Positions 11,848 to 20,347 are shown, counted from the stretch's first letter. The stretch: 36,578 bases of DNA from Myxococcota bacterium (GCA_025453555.1 JALOQC010000084.1:1-36578); one strand, 5' to 3'. Numbers and translations are program-made. Notes: generated by a model from the letters alone, not told the origin.

Positions 11848-12231
11848 ATGCAGGATCACCAAGAAGCCATGCTCAAGTCGCTCGTCGCCGTCGCGTGGGC
11901 CGACGGTCGCGTCGACGACGGGGAGAGCGAAGTCCTCGAGGCGCTGCTCGCGGCCTTCGAGATCGAGGGCGCGGACGCGGACTCCATCCGCGAGTACGCC
12001 AAGACGCAGCGTGGCCTCGAGGAGATCCCGCTGACGGACCTCTCGGCGTCGGATCGCCGGCAGCTCCTCCAGCACGCCGTGATCCTCACGTACGTCGACG
12101 GAGAGCAGAGCGACGAAGAGCGCACGCTGCTCGGCCAGCTCACCGAGCGCCTGCGCATCCCGGCCGACGAAGCCAAGGAGCTCGTCGAGGCCGCCGAGAA
12201 GCGCGCGAAGCGCCTCCTCGAGCTGACCTGA
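11848..12231 (+). CDS. TerB-like (tellurite-resistance domain) protein
   Basis: 127 aa, about the length of a single TerB domain. Two related halves are visible: VAWADGRVDDGESEVLEALL (about 14-33) and VILTYVDGEQSDEERTLLGQL (about 79-99), each with an acidic DGxxxxxE motif that binds metal in the TerB/DjlA family. The rest is helical and charged. No signal peptide is seen, so it is cytoplasmic. TerB domains are linked to stress or membrane-associated complexes, but a lone copy cannot be given a precise role. The stop lies 5 bp before the start of the next gene, so the two are probably co-transcribed. Confidence 0.85.
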   Translation: MQDHQEAMLKSLVAVAWADGRVDDGESEVLEALLAAFEIEGADADSIREYAKTQRGLEEIPLTDLSASDRRQLLQHAVILTYVDGEQSDEERTLLGQLTERLRIPADEAKELVEAAEKRAKRLLELT

Positions 12232-12236
12232 TCCTC

Positions 12237-13154
12237 ATGCGCCACTTTCTCCGTAGTCTCGCCGCGATCGTTCTCGCGGCGTGTGGAGACGACGCGTCTC
12301 CGATGGACGCGACGATCGACGCACCCGGCGAGGTCGACGCTGGCCCGCTCGAGCCGGCGACCTTCCGCGTGCTCACGTGGAACGTGCAGAACCTCTTCGA
12401 CGACCGGAACGATCCCGACTTCGCGGACGACGTGCTCACGACGTCGGCGATGAACGCGAAGATCACCGCGATCGCGCGCGTCCTGAACTCGGTCGACGCG
12501 GACTTCGTGGCGTTGCAGGAGGTCGAGAACCTCCGCGTGCTCGACCTGCTGAACGCGGCGGTGCCCTCGCTCGGCTACACCGAGCGCGATCTGCGCGACG
12601 GCTTCGACGGGCGCGGCATCGACGTCGCCTTCCTCGCCCGCACGCCCGTCACGATGGTGGTGAGCCACATCGGCGAACGCTTTCCGGGCGCGAGCGGTGA
12701 CGAGACCTACTTCTTCACCCGCGACGCACTCGAGGTCTTCACGACCCCCGGGGGTCATCCGATCACCGTGATGAACGTGCACTTTCGGTCGCAGCTCGAC
12801 GGCGGCGACGACCGACGCCTCGCGGAGGCGCTCCAAGCGCGACGCATCGCGGACCGGCGGATCCTTCTGGGCACCGAGCGGATGCTCATCATCGGCGACA
12901 TCAACGACCAGCCGGGAAGCGACGTGTACGACGCGCTCGTGGCGGGCGGCGGGATGGTCGATCTCACGACGCGGATTCCATCCGCCGATCGCTGGACCTT
13001 CGTGTTCCGCGGCGTACGTGAGCAGCTCGACTACGCGTTCGCGAATCCCTCGCTCGTCGAGGAGGTCGCGAACGTCCGCATCCTCCACGGGCCCGAGGTC
13101 GACGCGGCGAGCGATCATCAACCCGTGATCGTCGAGTTTCTACTGACTCAGTGA
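12237..13154 (+). CDS. Endonuclease/exonuclease/phosphatase-family lipoprotein
   Basis: 305 aa. The ATG 5 bp after the TerB stop gives a lipoprotein signal peptide with lipobox LAAC (lipidated C16), followed by a DASPMDATIDAPG linker. The catalytic EEP fold follows with the expected residues in order: TWNVQNLF (N49), LQEVEN (E95), VHF (H182), GDIND (D221, N223) and SDHQP (D293, H294). All the residues needed for Mg-dependent phosphodiester or phosphomonoester hydrolysis appear intact. The family includes DNases, sphingomyelinases and inositol phosphatases; the lipid anchor argues for an extracytoplasmic substrate such as external nucleic acid or phospholipid, but which one cannot be told. Confidence 0.88.
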   Translation: MRHFLRSLAAIVLAACGDDASPMDATIDAPGEVDAGPLEPATFRVLTWNVQNLFDDRNDPDFADDVLTTSAMNAKITAIARVLNSVDADFVALQEVENLRVLDLLNAAVPSLGYTERDLRDGFDGRGIDVAFLARTPVTMVVSHIGERFPGASGDETYFFTRDALEVFTTPGGHPITVMNVHFRSQLDGGDDRRLAEALQARRIADRRILLGTERMLIIGDINDQPGSDVYDALVAGGGMVDLTTRIPSADRWTFVFRGVREQLDYAFANPSLVEEVANVRILHGPEVDAASDHQPVIVEFLLTQ

Positions 13155-13204
13155 GCGCGACGAGGACGACGTGACGAGGACGAGCGCGACGAGGACGACG
13201 TGAC
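13153..13204. repeat. 23-bp direct repeat pair around a GTG start
   Basis: An exact 23-bp sequence beginning GAGCGCGACGAGGACGACGT occurs at 13153-13175 and 13182-13204, 29 bp apart. It fills the gap between the EEP gene and the HAD gene. Each copy carries GAGG about 5 nt before a GTG; the second is the HAD start codon, while the first would give a 10-codon frame ending at TGA 13201-13203. Confidence 0.85.
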
Positions 13205-13889
13205 CCTGCGCGCGCTCCTGCTCGACGCCGGCAACACCGTCGTCTACCTCGACCACGCCGCGATCGCGGAGGAGCTCGGCCTCGACGCACGCGCGGTGCG
13301 TGACGCGGAGGGGCCTGCGAAACATCGCTACGAGGCGTCGCTGCGCGAAGGCGGGAGCCACGAGGACGGCTGGTTCCGCTACGTACGCGACGTCATCGCG
13401 GGTGCGGGTGCGGTACCCACGTCGTCGCTCGGCGATCTGGACGCGCAGGTGCGCCACCTCCGCGCGGTGCACGATCGCTTCAACCTCTGGCGCCGCATCC
13501 CGGACGGTTTGGTCGACGCGCTCGACGCGATCCGCGCCGAAGGTTGGGCGGTCGGCGTGGTCTCGAACTCCGAAGGTCGCCTCGCCGAGCTCTTCGCGCG
13601 GCTCGGCATCGCGCGGCTCTTCGACGTCGTGATCGACAGCGCGCTCGTCGGTCTGCAGAAACCCGATCCACGCATCTTCCATCGCGCCACGGACGCGCTC
13701 GGGGTGCGCCCGGACGAAGCGGTGTACCTCGGCGACATCCCGGCGGTGGACGTCGACGGCGCGCACGCGGCGGGCCTCTCCGCGATCCTGATCGACACCT
13801 TCGACGTGTTCCCGGACTTCGATCGGGCGCCTCGATTTCACGAGACCCGCGACGCGATCGAAGCGCTGCGTGCACGTCGCGTCCCGTGA
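13200..13889 (+). CDS. HAD-superfamily hydrolase (subfamily IA-like)
   Basis: 229 aa, GTG start with GAGG about 5 nt upstream. HAD motifs appear in order: motif I LLLDAGNTVV (nucleophile D9), motif II VVSNSEG (about residue 120), motif III Lys in LQKPDPRIF, and motif IV YLGDIPAVDVDGA, with a helical cap between I and II. Motif I is DAGNT rather than DxDxT, so the usual second Asp (general acid/base) is Gly. Such variants occur in HAD families and may act by a different proton-transfer route. Cytoplasmic; a phosphatase or phosphoglycolate-phosphatase-like role is possible but the substrate cannot be told. It follows the EEP gene by 45 bp and ends before a strong hairpin. Confidence 0.87.
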   Translation: MTLRALLLDAGNTVVYLDHAAIAEELGLDARAVRDAEGPAKHRYEASLREGGSHEDGWFRYVRDVIAGAGAVPTSSLGDLDAQVRHLRAVHDRFNLWRRIPDGLVDALDAIRAEGWAVGVVSNSEGRLAELFARLGIARLFDVVIDSALVGLQKPDPRIFHRATDALGVRPDEAVYLGDIPAVDVDGAHAAGLSAILIDTFDVFPDFDRAPRFHETRDAIEALRARRVP

Positions 13890-13893
13890 TCTC

Positions 13894-13934
13894 GGCGCCG
13901 TCGCGAGGCTCCGCCGACGTCCTCGCGCGGCGCC
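13894..13934. terminator. Bidirectional terminator-like hairpin
   Basis: GGCGCCGTCGCGAGG (13894-13908) pairs with CCTCGCGCGGCGCC (13921-13934) with one bulged base and a 12-nt loop. It lies 5 bp after the HAD stop and 38 bp from the stop of the convergent CapA-like gene, the right place for a shared terminator. There is no T-tract, so it would act by structure alone or with Rho. Confidence 0.6.
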
Positions 13935-13971
13935 TCCTCCAATCGCGGCGCCCATCTCACGTTCGCTTCGT

Positions 13972-15312
13972 TCAGGGCAGATTCAGCCACCCGGACTCCC
14001 CGCATCGCGCCGCCGGCAGACCGCTCCGACGCACGACGTCGTCACGACGATCGCGCAGCCAGCGGACGAGCTCGCCGCGCCACGGTTCGCGCCACTCGGT
14101 CGGAACTCTCGCCGGCTCGTCACAGCCGTCGAGCGCCCACAGAGAGAACCGGATCTCGTCCGCGTGGCTCCCGTCGCGCGCGTGCAGGCGCGGCAGCGCG
14201 CCGTGCCAACGCAGGAAACGATCGTCGAGCACGAACACCGGGAGCACCGCGAGCTCCACGTCGTGGGGACCACGCACCCGCAGGCGTGCGAAGAGCCCCT
14301 CGCGCGTCGCAGCGTCCTCTTCTTTGCGCGGCGACTGACGCCGTGGGCCCGAGAGCCGACCCATGTCGCTCATCGCATTGCCGAGGCCCCACGCGATCGG
14401 CACCCCGTGCGCACCGAAGCGCTCCACGCGCATCGGCAGGTGCGTGCCGTGCACCACGATCGCGTCCACGCCCGCGTCCACGAGGCGCGTCGCCCAGCTC
14501 GCCCACGACGGATCGGGCTCGGGCTCGAGCTCCGCGACCACGTGCACGATCGCGATCACCGCGTCGTGGGTCGAGGCGCTCCGCTCGACGTTGGTGAGCG
14601 CGTCTTCGTCGAGGAACGCGCGCTCCGGATCCCCGACCTCGATCGCGCCTCGATCGAGCCCCACGTAGAGCGCGTGCACCGCGACCTCGCGACCCGGATC
14701 GCCCAGCGAGAGCGGCCAGTCGCGCGCAGGATGCACGCCGGCGCCGATCACCGCGAGCCCCGCGCGCCGCGCGCAGCCGATCGTCTCCACGAGGCCGTCG
14801 GGCCCTTGATCCATCGCGTGGTTGTTCGCGAGCACCACCGCGTCGATGCCCGCGCGCGCGAGGCCTTCGCACATCCACGGGGCGCCTTGCAGATGCACGC
14901 GACGGTGCCGCCCGCCCGGGTGGGGCGTCGCGTCGAGCGAGGCGTCGAGCGCGAAGCGGCGCTCGTCCGCCACCGGCACCTCGAGGTTCACGATCACGAA
15001 CGCGTCGTCGTCACGCCAGAGCGACGCGGCCGGCTCGAAGGCGGCCGCGAAGCCGTCCGCGGGCTCGTCGAAGGTGCGCGCGAAGTCGCGCAGCGCTTCC
15101 CCGTCGAGCACGTCGCCGCCGATCCAGACGACGGTGTCGCGTGGTGCAGGCGTGCGCGAAGGCGGTGGGTCCGCCGTCGCGTGCGGCACGGGCTCGCTCG
15201 AGGGCTCGAGGGCGACATGCGGCCGTGACTCGCACGCGAGCGCGAGCATCGCCAAGACGGATGCACACGCTCGTGAGGCGGGCGAGGACGGCACGCGCGA
15301 AGTGTGCGTCAT
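13972..15312 (-). CDS. CapA-like (poly-gamma-glutamate synthesis type) lipoprotein
   Basis: 446 aa from the ATG at 15312. The signal peptide ends MLALAC (C27), a plausible but not ideal lipobox. The CapA metallophosphatase-like fold is recognisable: GGDVLDG (65-71), VNLEVPVAD (108-116), LANNHAMDQG (161-170), IVHVVAEL (256-262, where typical CapA has HWGxE) and VVHGTHLP (286-293). CapA/PgsA proteins act at the envelope in making or anchoring poly-gamma-glutamate, but many family members are uncharacterised, and no capB or capC is present here. The frame is open to 15420, but an upstream start would translate the tandem repeats and bury the signal peptide. No Shine-Dalgarno is seen, because repeats fill the place where it should be. 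Confidence 0.83.
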   Translation of the reverse strand: MTHTSRVPSSPASRACASVLAMLALACESRPHVALEPSSEPVPHATADPPPSRTPAPRDTVVWIGGDVLDGEALRDFARTFDEPADGFAAAFEPAASLWRDDDAFVIVNLEVPVADERRFALDASLDATPHPGGRHRRVHLQGAPWMCEGLARAGIDAVVLANNHAMDQGPDGLVETIGCARRAGLAVIGAGVHPARDWPLSLGDPGREVAVHALYVGLDRGAIEVGDPERAFLDEDALTNVERSASTHDAVIAIVHVVAELEPEPDPSWASWATRLVDAGVDAIVVHGTHLPMRVERFGAHGVPIAWGLGNAMSDMGRLSGPRRQSPRKEEDAATREGLFARLRVRGPHDVELAVLPVFVLDDRFLRWHGALPRLHARDGSHADEIRFSLWALDGCDEPARVPTEWREPWRGELVRWLRDRRDDVVRRSGLPAARCGESGWLNLP

Positions 15313-15373
15313 CGTGATCGACGTGATCGACGTGATCGAGCGATCGAGCGATCGAGCGATCGAGCGATCGAGC
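15313..15373. repeat. Two adjoining short tandem repeats upstream of the capA-like start
   Basis: Three perfect copies of CGTGATCGA (15313-15339) run into five perfect copies of GATCGAGC (15334-15373). On the minus strand this is the leader of the CapA-like gene, ending against the ATG at 15312. The tract is rich in GATC and CGATCG. The 62 bp beyond it, up to the stop of the next gene at 15436, shows nothing recognisable. Confidence 0.9.
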
Positions 15374-15435
15374 GAGCCGACGGAACGGAGATGCCCGCGC
15401 CGTCGACGCGGGCTCCTCACGATCGAATCGTCCGA

Positions 15436-18400
15436 TCAGGGCGCGATGCGCACGTCGTCGAAACCGAAGCCTTCGAGCTGCGTGGTCGCGTCGCTCTGGA
15501 ACGCATGGCGCAACCGGACCTGCGGGTTGTTACCCGCGCCCGTCAGCGGATGCGACGCGTCGAGCCACGCGCCCGACACGAGGCCCTGGTCGTCCCACAC
15601 GTCGCGTGCCGCGTCGTTGTACCAGTTGGTCCCGCTCGCGTCGGTGCCGAGCTTGTTCCACGTCATGCCGCCGTCGAGCGAGATCTCGATCCAGCCGGAG
15701 TCGACGTCGTTCTGCGTGCGGTAGATGTGGGCGAAGCTCAGCGTCGCCGAGGCGATGCCGCGCAGGTCGAAGCACGGCGACACCAAGTACGACATCTCGG
15801 CCGCCGAGTAGTTGCCGGTCAGGTTCGTCACCCACGCGCGCGTGCCCGAAGCCGCCGCGGTGATGTACGCGCCCGCCGGTGTACCCCACGCCCAGCTCGC
15901 GTTGGTGCCGGTGGCCTGCCAGCCGCCGGGGCCCGACTCGAAGCTCGTCGCGTACGCCGCACCGATCGCGATCGTCGCGGTCGCGCTCGCGGTGTCGTTG
16001 CCCGGGTTCGCGTCGCCGGTCGTGATGAGCTGCACGTCGATGCTCGTGCCGGTGACACCGAGCGACTCCACACGGCTCGCGCCGGGTGCGATCGCGCCGG
16101 TGACGCTCCGCACGGTGGGCACGCCGCCGTCCACGCGGAACGTGAGCTCGGTGCCGGTCGCGGTCGCGTCGCCGACGTTCGTGATCACCGCCTCGAACGC
16201 GCCGCACGCCGTCACGCTGCTGCGCACGCTGACCGCGAGATCGACCGCGAGCGGTCGGAGCTGCACGTCGTCGACCCCGAAGCCGTCCTCCTCGTTCGAG
16301 GGATCGCTCGAGAAGACGTGCCGAATGCGAAGCCGCCGTTGCCCGGCCGAGCCCGGCAGCGTCGCGATCGCGGTGCGCCATCCTCCCGACACCCCGTCCC
16401 ACCACGCGTTCGCGGTGTCGTTGTACCAGTTCTGCGATGCCGCCCCGGACGGCACCTTCGTCCACGTCGCGCCACCGTCGGTGCTCATCTCGATCCAGCC
16501 CTCGTCGCAGCAGCCCTCCGTCTCGTAGACGTGGAGCATCCGCAGGCCGAGGTCCGTCGTGACGTCGCGCGCGTCGAAGCAAGGGGACACGAGGTACGAG
16601 AGCTCGTTCGAGCGGTAGTTGCCGGCGGGGTTGGTCACCCAAGCGCGCGTGCCTTCGCCTGCGGCGGAGATGGTCGGACCACTCGGCGTACCCCAGGCCC
16701 ACGTCGAGTTGGTGCCCCGTTGTGTCCAGCCGCCGTCGCTCGCCTCGAAGCCTTCGCGGTAACCCGCGGGTCCGAGCCGCACGAACGCCGACGAGGGCGC
16801 GACCGTCACGCTGTTGTTCGCGGGCACCGGATCGGTCGCGAGGTCCGCGGACACCGTGATGGTGGACGCTGCCGAGCCATCGATGGTGCGCGTCACCGTC
16901 GCGCCAGCGGGTAGACCGGTCGGGAAGTTCTCGCGCGCGGGCGACCCACCGTCGATGCTCGTCTCCAGGCGGAACGCGCCGCTCGTGCCCTCGCCTTGGT
17001 TGGTCACCGTCGCGACGAGCCGTCCGCACACCGCGGGATCGGGCACGAGCGTCACGGCGAGATCGGCCGGGAACGACTCGCGCACCGTGACCGAGTCCAC
17101 GCCGAAGCCCTCGCGCGTGATCGAGATGTCGCTCGTGAACCGAAAGCGCAGACGCACGTCCGGGCGCCCCGCGGTGCCCGTGAGCACGTGCGCGGCGCGG
17201 ACCCAGCCGCCGCTCACGTTGCGCCACTCGTTCCCGGTCTGGTTGTACCAATTGACGCCGGTGTTCTGCAGGCCGACCTTCGTCCACGTCGTCCCGCCGT
17301 TGATCGAGACCTCGAGCCAGCCTCGGTCGCAACAGCTCTCGGTCTCGAAGATCAGCCCGAACGACACCACCGGATCGGTCGCCACGCTCGAGAGATCGAT
17401 GCGCGGCGATTGGATCCAGCTCGACTCGGTGTTCGGGTACTGACCCATCAGGTTCGTCACCCACGCGCGCGTGCCCTCGTACGCGCGGTTGATGACGGAG
17501 CCGTTCGGCACGCCGTGCTGCCAGCTCGACGCGGTGCCTCCGGTGACCCAACCGCCCGGACCCGACTCGAAGCCCTCGAAGTAGAAGATGCGCGGACCGG
17601 TGCAGACGCCCGCCATGCAGGTGCCGGCGAAGCAGTCGTCGCCCGTCATGCACGTCAGGCCGCCCGAGCACGGGCCGCAGCGGTCGCCGCCGCAGTCGAC
17701 GTCGGTCTCGGTGCCGTTGCGCACACCGTCCGCGCACGACACGCAGGTGCCGCTCTCGCATCGCCCCGACAGACAATCGCCCGGCACCGTGCACGAGCCT
17801 CCGTCGTCGCAGCCGGGGCATTCGCCACCGCAGTCGATGCCGACCTCGCCGCCGTCCATCGTGCCGTTGGTGCAGCTCACGCTGCGGCAGTAGCCTTCGA
17901 TGCACGTCGAGCCGGTGCAGTCGCGGTCGCTACCGCACGCCTCGCCGCTCATGCAGGGCCCACACTGGGTGCCGCCGCAGTCGACGTCGGTCTCGTCGAA
18001 GTCGCGCACCGAGTTCGTGCAGCTCGCAGCGACGCAGAAGCCACCCACGCAGCTCCCGCTCGCGCAGTCGTCCATCTCGACACATGCGCTGCCGAGCCCG
18101 CAGCCCGTGCAGGAGCCGCCGCAGTCGCGACCCGACTCGTCGCCGTTGCGGACGCCGTCGGTGCAGCTCGGCGCGATGCAGATCCGACCGATGCAGACGC
18201 TCGAAGCGCAGTCGGACGAGATCTCGCAGCGACCGTCGACCGCGCAACGGGCGGCGCAGGTCGGGCCTCCGCAGTCGACGCCCGTCTCGTCGCCGTTGCG
18301 GCGTCCGTCCGAGCAGCTCGCGGGCATCGGGCCACCGTCGGGCATCGACGCGTCTGGCATCGAAGCGTCCGGCTCGATCGGGCCGCCGTCGGGGTCCACC

Positions 18401-18567
18401 GCCGCGTCGCCACCCGCGTCCGTGCCGGCCGCATCCGGAAGGGGGATCCCAGAGTCTGGCCTCGCGGCGTCGATCCCACCCGAGTCGACCATCATCATCG
18501 GCCGGTCGTCGTCACCGCACGCTGCGAGCGTGACGCCCACGATCACCCATACGAGCTTCGTCTTCAC
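15436..18567 (-). CDS. Modular surface lipoprotein: Cys-rich repeats and MAM-like/CARDB-like domains
   Basis: 1043 aa. The GTG at 18567 is chosen because GGAG stands 6 nt upstream and it gives a compact lipoprotein signal (LAAC, C17); the frame is open much further upstream without signal. A Asp/Pro/Gly/Ala linker (18-83) leads to five Cys-rich repeats (84-323), each of the form SCTDGVRNGDE-DCGG-C-C-DC-C-C. Then come three jelly-roll modules (327-497, 603-772, 872-1043) sharing GTRAWVTN and a W(I/L)E(V/I/M)S-DGG-TW core, like MAM or immune-inhibitor-A C-terminal domains. They alternate with two CARDB-like beta domains (500-590, 775-868). No catalytic domain is seen; adhesion or substrate binding on the outer surface is the likeliest role. 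It lies upstream of the CapA-like gene on the same strand. Confidence 0.85.
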   Translation of the reverse strand: MKTKLVWVIVGVTLAACGDDDRPMMMVDSGGIDAARPDSGIPLPDAAGTDAGGDAAVDPDGGPIEPDASMPDASMPDGGPMPASCSDGRRNGDETGVDCGGPTCAARCAVDGRCEISSDCASSVCIGRICIAPSCTDGVRNGDESGRDCGGSCTGCGLGSACVEMDDCASGSCVGGFCVAASCTNSVRDFDETDVDCGGTQCGPCMSGEACGSDRDCTGSTCIEGYCRSVSCTNGTMDGGEVGIDCGGECPGCDDGGSCTVPGDCLSGRCESGTCVSCADGVRNGTETDVDCGGDRCGPCSGGLTCMTGDDCFAGTCMAGVCTGPRIFYFEGFESGPGGWVTGGTASSWQHGVPNGSVINRAYEGTRAWVTNLMGQYPNTESSWIQSPRIDLSSVATDPVVSFGLIFETESCCDRGWLEVSINGGTTWTKVGLQNTGVNWYNQTGNEWRNVSGGWVRAAHVLTGTAGRPDVRLRFRFTSDISITREGFGVDSVTVRESFPADLAVTLVPDPAVCGRLVATVTNQGEGTSGAFRLETSIDGGSPARENFPTGLPAGATVTRTIDGSAASTITVSADLATDPVPANNSVTVAPSSAFVRLGPAGYREGFEASDGGWTQRGTNSTWAWGTPSGPTISAAGEGTRAWVTNPAGNYRSNELSYLVSPCFDARDVTTDLGLRMLHVYETEGCCDEGWIEMSTDGGATWTKVPSGAASQNWYNDTANAWWDGVSGGWRTAIATLPGSAGQRRLRIRHVFSSDPSNEEDGFGVDDVQLRPLAVDLAVSVRSSVTACGAFEAVITNVGDATATGTELTFRVDGGVPTVRSVTGAIAPGASRVESLGVTGTSIDVQLITTGDANPGNDTASATATIAIGAAYATSFESGPGGWQATGTNASWAWGTPAGAYITAAASGTRAWVTNLTGNYSAAEMSYLVSPCFDLRGIASATLSFAHIYRTQNDVDSGWIEISLDGGMTWNKLGTDASGTNWYNDAARDVWDDQGLVSGAWLDASHPLTGAGNNPQVRLRHAFQSDATTQLEGFGFDDVRIAP

Positions 18568-19012
18568 GCGATCTCCATCCCCGACCGGCGTCGCGGTCGC
18601 TGCGCCGTCGCCCAACTCGACGTGCACATCCATCCACCGTCCATCCCGACGGCTCCATCTCATCCGCCCCGATCCATCCTCGGGGCTCACGTCGACGGGT
18701 GGTGCCGTCGCGCGCGACCGCGCGATGTAGCATCCGTGAGGCGTCCCGCACGCGAGCACGTGCGCAGACGGTGTGTCGGCGTCGTACACGACCGGTGTAG
18801 GCGACCGCCCCATCGCGGACGGATCGCTCGACTTCCACGGAGGATCCGCCCTCGACCGATCGGACACCATCGGGGTGGATACGTCGGCGAGAGAACGTGC
18901 GAAGCTCGCGAGGTCGGTCTCGCGGGGACGCGCTCAGCTCCGCGAACGACGCGTGCTCAATCTGCGGCACCGGATGCTGCCCAGACCTCCACCCCGAGGG
19001 ACCCCGACAGGC
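18568..19012. other. 445-bp divergent intergenic region
   Basis: This lies between the modular lipoprotein gene (minus) and the PhoH gene (plus). No convincing gene is seen. It holds four GGATGGA heptamers on the minus strand (separate entry) and GAGG about 14 nt before the PhoH ATG. I could not assign a -35/-10 pair. Confidence 0.6.
18574..18679 (-). promoter_or_regulatory. Four phased GGATGGA heptamers
   Basis: On the minus strand GGATGGA occurs exactly at 18574-18580, 18629-18635, 18640-18646 and 18673-18679. The spacings are 55, 11 and 33 bp, all multiples of 11, so all copies would face the same side of the helix. The copy nearest the gene is part of its Shine-Dalgarno. This could be a repeated operator for the surface lipoprotein gene. 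Confidence 0.35.
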
Positions 19013-20347
19013 ATGACGCACCCCAAGATCTTCGTGCTCGACACCAACGTCCTCCTCCACGATCCGCAGGCGATCTTCAAGTTCGAGGAGAACACGGTCG
19101 TCATCCCGATCTACGTCATCGAAGAGGTCGATCAGTTCAAGAAAGAGCTGAGCGAGCGAGGACGCAACGCGCGCCTCATCGCGCGCACGCTGGACGAGCT
19201 CCGAGAACAGAACGGGCACTCGCTGCAGGACGGCGTCGACATCGCGGAGGGGGGCCGGCTCGTGATCGCGACGCCCGCGGACGCCGAGCTCTGGCGCAGC
19301 CGCGACAACCGTCAGATGGACCACGCGATCCTCGGCACCGCGCTCGAGCTTCGCGACGCGCAGCCGGAGCGCAAGGTCATCTTCGTCACGATGGACTCGA
19401 ACCTCCGCATCCGCGCGGACGCGCTCGGGCTGCTCGCAGAGAACTACGAGGGTGGACGCCTCCACGTCACCGAGCTCTACACGGGCATCATTCGGGTGCA
19501 GGTTCCCAAGGAGATGGTGGACGTCCTCGGCAAGCGTGACGCCGTGGAGCTCGGCGAGCTCACGCCGAAGAGCGATCTGTATCCGAACGCCGGCGTCGTG
19601 TTGGAGAGCCGCGATCAAGCGCGTCACACGGCGCTCGGCCGCTGGGACGCGGTGAACCAGAAGGTCATCCCGCTGCGCGTGAGCCGCGAGGGGGCGTGGG
19701 GCATTCGTCCGCGCAACCTCGAGCAGACCATCGCGCTCGATCTCCTGCTCGACCCAGAGATCCACCTCGTGACCCTCGTGGGCAAGGCGGGCACCGGAAA
19801 GACGCTCCTCGCCGTGGCGGCGGGCCTGCAGCACGTGCTCGACGACGGGGCCTTCGCGCGCCTCGTGGTCTCCCGCCCGATCTTCCCGCTCGGTCGCGAC
19901 GTCGGCTACCTGCCCGGCACGCTCGAAGAGAAGCTGAACCCCTGGATGCAGCCGATCTTCGACAACCTCGAGTACATCTTCTCCGCGAATCGGCGCCGCA
20001 TGGCCGACCACCGCGACTACCAGGAGCTCGTCGCGAGCGGGCAGCTCCAGATCGAGCCTCTGACGTACATCCGCGGTCGCTCGCTCCCGAATCAATTCCT
20101 GATCGTCGACGAGGCGCAGAACCTCACGCCGCACGAAGTCAAGACCGTGATCACCCGCGCCGGCACCGGCACGAAGATCATCCTCACCGGTGACCCGGAT
20201 CAGATCGACAACCCCTACGTCGACTCGCAGAGCAACGGCCTCACGATGGTGGCCGAACGCTTCCGCGGCGAGACGATCAGCGCGCACGTGACGCTCACGA
20301 AGGGCGAGCGCTCGGAGCTGGCCGAGCGCGCCACGCAGCTCCTTTGA
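19013..20347 (+). CDS. PIN domain - PhoH-like ATPase (PhoH2/YlaK type)
   Basis: 444 aa from ATG 19013. Residues 1-160 form a PIN RNase domain with its acidic residues: FVLDTNVLLHD (D10), a conserved Glu region (VIEEVDQ, 36-41), QMDHAI (D103) and VTMDSNLR (D128). Residues about 235-444 are a PhoH ATPase: Walker A GKAGTGKT (257-264), FPLGRDVGYLPG (291-302), Walker B FLIVDEAQN (362-370) and LTGDPDQID. PIN-PhoH fusions (PhoH2 in mycobacteria, YlaK in Bacillus) are known as ATP-dependent RNA-unwinding ribonucleases. All catalytic motifs look intact. Cytoplasmic. The QEGLA peptidase gene follows on the same strand after 85 bp, but a functional link is not evident. Confidence 0.93.
   Translation: MTHPKIFVLDTNVLLHDPQAIFKFEENTVVIPIYVIEEVDQFKKELSERGRNARLIARTLDELREQNGHSLQDGVDIAEGGRLVIATPADAELWRSRDNRQMDHAILGTALELRDAQPERKVIFVTMDSNLRIRADALGLLAENYEGGRLHVTELYTGIIRVQVPKEMVDVLGKRDAVELGELTPKSDLYPNAGVVLESRDQARHTALGRWDAVNQKVIPLRVSREGAWGIRPRNLEQTIALDLLLDPEIHLVTLVGKAGTGKTLLAVAAGLQHVLDDGAFARLVVSRPIFPLGRDVGYLPGTLEEKLNPWMQPIFDNLEYIFSANRRRMADHRDYQELVASGQLQIEPLTYIRGRSLPNQFLIVDEAQNLTPHEVKTVITRAGTGTKIILTGDPDQIDNPYVDSQSNGLTMVAERFRGETISAHVTLTKGERSELAERATQLL

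Noticed and set aside
13171..13203. A 10-codon minicistron before the HAD gene
   Set aside because: It arises from the 23-bp duplication and encodes only Thr/Arg/Ser/Ala residues, so it is not called as a gene; only its possible effect on translation is noted.
15313..15373. CRISPR-like array
   Set aside because: The units are 8-9 bp in direct tandem with no spacers and no cas genes nearby.
18568..19012. A hidden small gene in the PhoH upstream region
   Set aside because: Open frames exist in both directions, but none has a ribosome-binding site, signal or domain, and they continue into the shadows of neighbours.
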